In this document: piece after piece, positions 57,801 through 64,000 of the stretch
How positions within the stretch are numbered: the first letter of the stretch is position 1
Layout: each line of letters opens with the position of its first letter
NCBI GenBank assembly: GCA_944470555.2
Contig: OX104130.1
Span: forward strand, 55,647,491-55,711,490
From: Heterobilharzia americana
Taxonomy: Eukaryota; Platyhelminthes; Trematoda; Strigeidida; Schistosomatidae
DNA: 64,000 nt
Reading direction: 5' to 3'
Made by a program: the position numbers and the translations under genes
The notes under the pieces: generated by a model
The model's input: only the letters and a program-made list of their open reading frames with translations
The model's database searches: none
Told to the model about the DNA's origin: nothing

Positions 57801-60308
57801 TCGTATCACATTTTGTCTGACCGGTATTCATATTTGTATTCACAATGTATTCATTCGCTCATTTGCGCGCCCATCTTGAGTCTTTAACCTTTATTCTCTT
57901 AAATTTCTCCAGTTGATTTGATGATGCATGAAATATTATCCTCATTCATATTAGTGCACTATTCCGAATGTTAAAATGAAACACATACGAACAAATTTGC
58001 TATTTTGTACTCCAACTTAAATATATATAGGATTGTACAGCTTTTGGAAATGAAATCGTCGCACAGAGAAGTTTCCCTGCCGAAATCTTTGCTTCAATCC
58101 TTTAAAGGTGGGACAAGTGTAGTAAGAGTTATTTATAAGAATGCATATAGGCAGCATGTATTGGCAGCGTCGAAAGTGACAACGACGAATCGGTGAGAAA
58201 TCTGGTGAAGTGAACACACAATATTGAATCAGAATGCAAAGCACAAGAAGTGGATATGATGATGTGCAGAACAGGTGATAATTTGCTAATGGATAAATTA
58301 TTACTATGTATAAGATTTTTACATTTAGGAGTGATATCTTTTTACTCAGTAACGGATTTCAGTTGCTCACTTGACTTTTTTGATACAATAAGTTGTTGGA
58401 TAATAAATGTGACTCATTACCTGATGCATAAACTCGTGTGTTTGTTGGATATCTTATAGTTTGTTATGTCATATTTTGTTGTTCACTTGCTGACTTTTAA
58501 TTTCCATCTGGTTGTTTACAAAAAGTGAATAACCACTTTTTAACTCTTAATTGTACTTTTCACAGGTTCTTCTGTTTTGGAACTATTCCTAATCACAGCT
58601 ATGGTCAAGCTGCAGGATATTAATGATGGAAAACCGGTGAATTTCGAAAGCTTGTATTCTGGTAAGAGAGTTTTAAATACTGATATTTTCTAGCCTACTA
58701 ACTGTGATAAACAGTTGCTTGGTTGACAAATGATGTTGAAAAATTGTAAGAAGTTCTGATCGGTCCCACGTGGTTGATTTGCGTTGGTGTTAATTAATTG
58801 ATTTGAACAAAATTTTATTGAAGTCGAACTAGAGTCGTATTATGTGGAAAACTTCTCTTTCTATGTTTAGAGGAAAAAGCTCATAAGGCTTTGGTTTCTT
58901 GACGTTTAATAACATGATTATCCTCAATAACCAGAGTTAATTAAGTGCTATTTGTTTCATATAAGGGTGTTATTTTCTGAACAACGTTTTAAGCACAATT
59001 TATTACGCATAATCATGTCCTTGTAGGTTATAAATTGTGTTTGAACCTTGTCCATCGCATAATACTGTTTGCTATATCGAAATCCACTCAGTAACCTTAC
59101 ACCCACTCCCTCAGTAGGCAATAAGCCGTACCTATTATGTAAAGGCCAAGGAAACTACCTGGATCCTTAATCCTCGGTATTTGGAGCTGAGTTCGAAGCC
59201 TTTGCCCATCAGTTGGAAATCAGGCTTCCAGATCAGTGAGCTACGGGCTCACTGTTTGCTATATAAAATTTGATGAACTCAATATTAAAGTACTTCAGCT
59301 GTTCAATTAGGTTCTCCATACGATCCACAATCATATTCATGTGCATATTTATTATTCAACGTGAAGCAGGTATCTGAATGGTTAGATGGAACAATTTCTT
59401 TTGTACTGACTCGTTAAATTTGAGGCATATCTTTTTAGATAACTATCCAACGAAGTTGAATGCCTCGTTCCATCCTCTGAAGTTTTATCCAAAGCGTTTG
59501 AAATGACTGCTCAATTTAGGTAATCCCTTTTTAACTTGCTTGTAGTAAGTTCGAATGCACTTCCTGTAATATTAGCTGGAATTAGACCAGTATGATGTGA
59601 CTATGAATTGAAAAATGAACACTGACTCAAAAACTGGTTCCGGATGCTTGTTTCTATCTATTGACTCCGTTGTTTAGTAAATCGAAACAAGTCAAAAGCA
59701 GTGGATATTATACACACTTACTTCGTATTGATAATGACTAGCCTAAATGCGAGTTTGTGGAGCTAGATTGGGAAGTTGGTAGGCGTTCGGAATTTCCTAG
59801 ATGGTCTGATGGAGAATAATTGGTTTCTTGTTAGTTCCAGGCGCTATTTTAGGGAGATAATATTCCCTGACACTCAAGATGACTTCGAGTTGAAGCGTAT
59901 CTTAAGGTTTTGGTAGACAATTATATTAACTCACCACGATGTTTGCTCGAGTTTCATTCTATACGTTTTACTGCCTTGATTTCTCTTTTTTTTGTTCCTT
60001 TTCCAGAATATTTAAAGTTTTGTCGTTCTAATTGTCCCGGTCATTTATATGATAAAACAGTTGTCATGAAAGCTCTCGACATTTTGATCGATTCTGAACT
60101 CATTATATCGGGCAAAGCTGCTTTAATGGCATCCTTTGGATTATCGTCTACTGGCTGTAAAACTGGTTACACTTCTTCAACCTCTGTCTTACCAAATTAT
60201 CGTCCTCTGTTTTGTTATGTTGACAGTGATATTCTAGCATCATGTCTAAATACCTATCCAAATTGTCCTGTTGAGTTAAAATATTGGATACATTCAAGAA
60301 CATTTTAA
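45691..60308 (+). CDS. ORC4: Origin recognition complex subunit 4 (complete, 7 exons)
   Basis: Join of 45691-45861, 45895-45970, 46016-46347, 48403-48768, 49588-49696, 58566-58661 and 60007-60308 gives 1452 bp (483 residues plus stop), all GT..AG and in phase; human ORC4 has 436. ORC4 is an AAA+ subunit of the nuclear complex that marks replication origins and loads MCM helicase. Landmarks: SILIIGRRGVGKHH (Walker A region, 49-56), VLSEFDLF (Walker B region, 155-161), LLLYNLFD, VVGLTCRL (187-193), LLEKRVKSRFSHRQIYL (198-213, the block that in the family supplies the arginine finger to ORC1), KTVVMKALD and a winged-helix C terminus ending YPNCPVELKYW. Odd points: Walker A has His56 where Ser/Thr is expected, and Walker B has Ser156 in place of Asp. 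A Ser/Asp-rich stretch near residues 215-240 (TSPAAPIDNID...) may account for part of the extra length. Confidence 0.93.
45895..45970 (+). CDS. ORC4: ORC4 exon 2
   Basis: Residues 58-82 (LLKEAVKRASENLHV...VYLN) plus one base. The VYLNG end matches VHLNG of the family. A 45-bp intron follows. Confidence 0.9.
46016..46347 (+). CDS. ORC4: ORC4 exon 3
   Basis: Residues 83-193. It includes the altered Walker B (VLSEFDLF) and ends VVGLTCRL at donor GTAAGT. Confidence 0.93.
47450..47765 (+). mobile_element. CR1 fragment, uninterrupted relative of the RTE insertion site
   Basis: GGCAGTGCTGATGAGAATGG then ATATAAGTAGTATATG, and GAGGGCGGCAGAAATCATAG, match the minus-strand CR1 at 22432-22764 joined to 26048-26060. 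It continues through GTGCAGGATGTTAGTAAC. It therefore shows the CR1 sequence before the RTE went in. Confidence 0.75.
47965..48050. repeat. Palindromic repeat (GTCTGTTTATTAGAAA family)
   Basis: AGTCTGTTTATTAGAAACGT ... TGATATTTCTAATGAACAA is an imperfect palindrome also seen at 50454-50998 (arms split) and 56360-56450. Confidence 0.65.
48403..48768 (+). CDS. ORC4: ORC4 exon 4
   Basis: Residues 194-315, starting DIMELLEKRVKSRFSHRQIY after acceptor AAATATAG. It ends ...IRHLINLL at donor GTATGT. Confidence 0.93.
49588..49696 (+). CDS. ORC4: ORC4 exon 5
   Basis: Residues 316-351 (IPIVASLSPEHDRIEP...SKVTALK) plus one base, between acceptor TGATAG and donor GTTAGT. The frame joins exons 4 and 6. 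Confidence 0.85.
50454..50998 (-). mobile_element. Penelope-like GIY-YIG fragment between inverted arms
   Basis: The minus strand reads TVYQIPCNDCEVKYIGQNSR (near 50890-50950), a GIY-YIG-type core, then IRITEHKNL and ALHAMTHNHKV. The fragment is flanked by 55-bp inverted arms, 50454-50508 and 50944-50998, that differ at one position. It belongs to a different Penelope family from 41263-44904. Confidence 0.7.
51690..52030 (-). mobile_element. Penelope-like element, C-terminal fragment
   Basis: Minus-strand pieces ARDHVPSWLGKGM (EHVPKWL motif, near 51985) and AEAIGINARKPDLCVQKKYV (near 51780) match the C terminus of Penelope endonucleases. Frameshifts separate them. Confidence 0.6.
52031..53305. 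other. ORC4 intron 5, nothing recognised
   Basis: No gene or repeat assigned. Confidence 0.35.
53306..53480 (-). repeat. Sm-alpha-like SINE, minus copy
   Basis: The minus strand reads AGGAAGTCTCATACTAGGCA, GAAACAGTTGTCTAGTGCTC and CCAGATTC, a degenerate hammerhead-SINE core in inverted orientation to the next copy. Confidence 0.65.
53590..53780 (+). repeat. Sm-alpha-like SINE, plus copy
   Basis: CCTAAGGAGTCCCATACTAG then GACGGAAACAACATTCCGGT and CCCAGATTTTCAAC. This is the hammerhead-like core (CUGAGGAGUCCC..GGACGAAAC type) of schistosome Sm-alpha SINEs, with point changes. Confidence 0.7.
53781..55039. other. ORC4 intron 5, nothing recognised
   Basis: AT-rich, no assignment. Confidence 0.35.
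55040..55900 (-). mobile_element. Second LINE family, minus copy in ORC4 intron 5
   Basis: From 55890 down the minus strand reads LDYANDIVPLSEDANKM (RT palm, YADD to YAND), FAPVKCMVMFQG, then IWWDHRVGSIEVRRR (near 55390) and RLRW..-equivalent FQWLTWVGYALVL (55320). GSPKP and KSVTIAEIS close the frame near 55080. Confidence 0.75.
56360..56450. repeat. Palindromic repeat (GTCTGTTTATT family)
   Basis: TTGTCTGTTTATTGGAAATG and TGATATTTCTAACAAACAGA are inverted halves like those at 47965 and 50454. Confidence 0.6.
56830..57660 (+). mobile_element. Penelope-like element relic
   Basis: RPIYRKSTEDRQIANFHCF (56900-56960) corresponds to RRSIYKKPTWTGQYLNFHSY. Then CTFTYSCGARCIGCSSTNIC with HIREHLS (57310-57400) is a GIY-YIG-type core. 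SELCVQKQFVRSCSLLW (57580-57640) is the typical C terminus. The RT part is broken. Confidence 0.75.
58566..58661 (+). CDS. ORC4: ORC4 exon 6
   Basis: Residues 353-383 (SSVLELFLITAMVKLQDIND... NFESLYS) with split Gly and Glu codons. VLE.. and ..NF match the family. Acceptor TTTTCACAG, donor GTAAGA. Confidence 0.9.
59085..59255 (-). repeat. tRNA-derived SINE, minus copy
   Basis: The minus strand reads CCGTAGCTCACTGATCTGGA (A box), GGCTTCGAACTCAGC (B box) and GCCTTTACATAATAGGTACG, matching the bodies at 35816-36005 and 37575-37740. Lies in ORC4 intron 6. Confidence 0.65.
60007..60308 (+). CDS. ORC4: ORC4 exon 7 (terminal)
   Basis: Residues 385-483 after acceptor TTTTCCAG: YLKFCRSNCPGHLYDKTVVM... 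to YPNCPVELKYWIHSRTF and TAA. This is the winged-helix end of ORC4. No classical AATAAA is seen close downstream. Confidence 0.92.
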
Positions 60309-61359
60309 CTGACACCTGTTCTGTTTTGATTCATTTCGTTATTTATAAGAAATCAGAATACCACAATGTTTTATAAATTTATTTATTATTGTTCCCGTCA
60401 TTTTTCGGGGGTTGGAAGCTTTTGTTAAAGCATGAAAGAATTGCTTGAAGAGAAACTATAACGTTAAAACTGAACTTCACCCCCATCAGTCAGCAGCTGA
60501 TTTCTCAGTGGAATTAAAGTTATTTGATCAGCAAAAGACTGTTTCCATGGCATAAGATTGGAGCTTATCATCCAGATGAGTCAGTGTTACTGGGAATTAA
60601 TCAAACAGTTTGGAGATTATAGAAATTGTCAATGATGAGGTGTTTATGATGTAAGTGTATGATACATAGAGATCATTATAATGTCAGCTATATCGTATTA
60701 CATGAGCATCCTATTGATATTCAGTCAGTTGATATTTTGATCAAGAAAATGTCGTCTTTTCGATCTTACTATTCCCTACTGAGATTTGGTTCATCGATTC
60801 CTAATTTTGTCACAAATTCGTAGTAAAATTGGATTTACTTAGCTTAGTATGATCACTACAAAAACCTAGTTAAATTAATCGAAGCAGCCTATCCAAGTAC
60901 TACAGTAGTAAACAAACTAATTTAAACAATTTATTATTGCAAGGTACTTGGACATCATTTCAAAACTAACAGATCACCATCACCCCTACCTCTTGTTTGT
61001 AAGCTTTCTCCTTGTCTATCTAACAATAGCAGTGAACGTATCTAGTGAGTAGATGATCGGTCGAAGAAGGCAGTTCCTGTTAGTAGAAAAAGAACTGAAA
61101 TTATAGGCATTAAGTGTGGACAGTGCAATCGAAAGTATTCAGTGAGAGCTGTGAGATTCAAACCGAAACAATAGGCATAAGTTATGTAATAGTTTCAAAA
61201 TTCCTATGGAAACTTTTTTTGGTTAGGATTAACATTTTGGAGCATAGGAATTATTTCTATATTTGCTCCCGAACTCCAAGTGGGCGAATCTTTAATGGCA
61301 CTTGAAGTCATGAAATAGGTATCAGTGATATGGTATTTAGACAGCGTCTACCGTGACGT
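60309..61359. other. Downstream of ORC4, nothing recognised
   Basis: AT-rich, no gene or repeat. Confidence 0.35.
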
Positions 61360-63720
61360 GGTGGTTGCCTTTGCCTATCACAGTGACCCAACGAGCAGCG
61401 CTGGCTGTGATAATTATTGCTTGATGTCCTACCATGCCAGAAAGATGTGATTAATAGTGGTAAGGCTAAAACCAGTTATCATCACAGGGCTAATAATTTA
61501 CGCTACGTCAAAGTTGTACTGGTGACCCTATGAGGTGTAGCAACAGTAAGGTATTTCACCCAGATAACAGATATTCCAAGTCGATGTCGCCCACTCTTTT
61601 CGGTAGGTATCGATGCCGGCGGTATGAGTTCCCGTTGTCCAGGAGTAACAATCGTATATGAATCCAAGACTCCAGAAAAGGCTGTGTCACTAACGTCACT
61701 TGGGTCTCACAGTCACCTATTCAGTTTGGTAAGGCCACCGCTCCTGATCCATTTCCATCTTCAAGTACTTCGTAAAGATATACAAACGAGGAAGGGTAGC
61801 AGGCTCAAGTAGACTACTACCGGGGGTATTTGGTCATGGACTATTGGTCAGATTAACTGAAGTGGTAGGCAGCGTATGGCAGTCACGTACTATCTCTTCT
61901 GTCTGGTCTCAATCACTGATTGCCCAGTCATGAAGTAAGAGGAGAAATCCTCTTGTGTCTGAGGTTGTAGGTTCTATGACACGTCTGAGTGGTAGTCCGG
62001 AACAACAAATCTGAGAAAACCATACAGGTGAGTTCGTCGATCAGATATTCACCCTCCGCCATGTTTTGGGACACAAACACACTGAAGCGCGACGCTATGT
62101 GCATTTTTAACCTAAAGGCACCATTCAACTCTGCAGATTGAGAACTCTTGTGGCAGTCTCTCAATGAAAGTGCTGGGTAGGTATATCAACCTGTTGGAGG
62201 ACCTGTATCTGAATACCCGTGGGCTTGCTACAGCCCATGGCGAGGTATCATGTGAGTTGTGTACATCTAGTGGTGCACGTTAGGTGACCACTCTCCATTC
62301 TTATAAACTTTTGTCACAGACCGAAGTCTCCATCTCCTCGTCTGACTTCAGGGATCGAACTTGTTACAAGAAACTTCTTAACCGACCTGGACGAGGATGC
62401 ACCAATCAGAATCTCAGCCTCCAACAGATTCTGGAGCACAAGAATGCTTACCAGTGACCGACACTTGTCACATTTCCTGACCTAAAGGCGGCATTCGACT
62501 CTATCGACCGAGATGTGTTGTGGCACTGCCTGACTGTGAAGGGAATACCGAGCAAGTACATAACGCTAATCAAAGCTCTCTACTCGAGCCCACGCAGATC
62601 TGTAAAGGCTGATCAAGAGTTGTCATCTGAATTGACAAATAGTGGTGTTCTTCAGGAATGCCTGCCGTCACAGTTCCCGTTTCACTTCGTTATATATGTA
62701 CTAATGCAGCAATTGACCTACACCCTGGAGGCCATCTGGTGGACTTGGAGTGTGAGGACATTTCCCTATCGAATGAAGACGCTGGCTAAATGCAGAGTTT
62801 TGTGAACGCATTGAGCAAAAATCTGCGTATGTTTAGCATGCATCTCGCACCTATCAAATGTAAGATGATACTCCAGGACTGGTCTGCTGCAACTACTCCC
62901 GGTTTGATGATAGAGAGTGAAGTGATGGAATGCGTAGACCATATAACCTACTTAGGGAATTTTATCGGCTCCAACGGATTGGCTGGTGACGAAGCCTTAG
63001 CTTGGATACGTCAGGGCTGTTTGGCATTTGTCTACTTGCATCATCTCTGGCGCTGACTGGTGAGATATCCAATAAACTGTTCAAAGACGAGTATATTGAG
63101 GTGCATTTCGTTCTATCCTGTTGTACGGCTGAGATATGGCCGCTAAAAGTAGATATGAAGTGGTTACATAGTTTTGACCGCAGGTATCTTCATATCACTG
63201 CTCGCGTATCGTATGATTGCTGTCTGAGCAGTGTCGAGGTCAGGAGAAGATAAGTAGGCAAGTCGATTGAAGTTGTGAACCTTTAGTGGCTGATATGAGT
63301 TGGATATGCATTACTCTTATCGAGCCAACACCTACCTCGAAGTGGCATGCTAGGAGAAGCTGGATCAGGTTGGAAGATAGTTAAGAGTGGCAAGACCAGG
63401 ATATATCACCGGTGCTTTAAGTCTCCGACTGCTGGTCTGAGTCATATGAGCAGACGTAGACTACCTAGCTGGGATCCTCGAAACCGTAGGAGTCAATGAC
63501 TACAGACTCTTGCTGACATGTTTGAAAATCGGTCACAATGACGGAGACTTATTTACTCTTTGATGTCCTCTAAAGCTTGAATATCCTTACTAAGCTTCAT
63601 TTTCAAATTCTTTCCCCTCCTATGCAACCTTTGTCTGTTTTTCCCATCTATTTAAATTTGTATGATCGTGTGGCAACCTGAACCGATGCATTTGTGTGCG
63701 ACAATCTACCTTATTTCTGT
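61360..63720 (+). mobile_element. Second LINE family, longest copy
   Basis: It starts with the GTGACGTGGTGGTTGCCTTT region, and a first RT piece follows at 62190-62280 (LEDLYLNTRGL..-like). The main RT is at 62480-63250: LKAAFDSIDRDVLWHC, IPSKYITLIKALYSSPR, FSMHLAPIKCKMILQDWSA, VDHITYLGNFIGSNG and FDRRYLHITARVSYD. The GVRQGCPLSPF motif is decayed (GVLQECLPSQFPF). The 3' end matches 39370-39560. Endonuclease largely lost; order of pieces looks disturbed. Confidence 0.8.
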
Positions 63721-64000
63721 TTTTCAGTCTTACAAAATAGATGGCGTATTACCTAATCCGTAAACATGTATCTGTTTGAGTTGTACTGCTTACTTACTGA
63801 TAAAAATTGACAATATATAGGTTAGTGTGCAGTATAGGTGCGACTCAGTTACTTAACAGTTTAATTTTCAATCAGTCAGCCCTAAGCTTGAATCCCATAT
63901 CACAAGCATGATTCATAGCTTAGTGCATAAACATACGTACATTGTTTTAAACTAATGACTATAGTGAAGTAACCAAAATCAAAGGAGCAGTTTGATAAAA
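63721..64000. other. Right edge, nothing recognised
   Basis: AT-rich intergenic sequence. Confidence 0.35.

Noticed and set aside
1..64000. CRISPR array, prophage or bacterial operon
   Set aside because: No regularly spaced repeats, no dense coding, and spliced eukaryotic genes throughout.

Overview
The window looks like a piece of nuclear genome from a digenean flatworm, most likely a schistosome. It is AT-rich. Its genes have very small introns at the 5' end (29-79 bp) and very large ones further on. It is crowded with the repeat types typical of schistosomes: RTE- and CR1-clade non-LTR retrotransposons, Penelope-like elements, and short SINEs that carry hammerhead-ribozyme cores. I saw no bacterial, organellar, rRNA, CRISPR or true tRNA-gene signal. 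The species cannot be fixed from the sequence alone.

Two host genes can be assembled exon by exon with consistent splice phases. On the minus strand, 19207 down to 1369 and continuing off the left edge, is a tectonic-family gene closest to TCTN2 (ciliary transition zone). Eleven exons encode 428 residues, from a signal-peptide-like start to the diagnostic Cys-rich tectonic motif. On the plus strand, 45691-60308, is a complete seven-exon ORC4 (origin recognition complex subunit 4, 483 aa) with altered Walker A and Walker B residues. A third candidate, two small plus-strand exons at 18251-18440, lies antisense inside a tectonic intron.

Layout: 1-19.2 kb is the tectonic gene, with SINEs and two truncated RTE copies in its introns. 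19.4-32.1 kb is a retrotransposon graveyard: a plus-strand CR1 remnant, a minus-strand CR1 split by a nearly full-length RTE with a 10-bp target duplication, a 330-bp inverted repeat, and another plus-strand CR1. 32.1-41.2 kb holds fragments of a second LINE family, tRNA-derived SINEs, a hairpin and a Penelope fragment. 41.26-44.90 kb is a large palindrome made of two head-to-head Penelope-like copies. 45.7-60.3 kb is ORC4, whose 8.9-kb intron 5 carries Penelope relics, LINE and SINE copies and small palindromic repeats. 61.4-63.7 kb is another LINE copy.

The two host genes have no evident functional link. Everything between them is mobile DNA in various states of decay.
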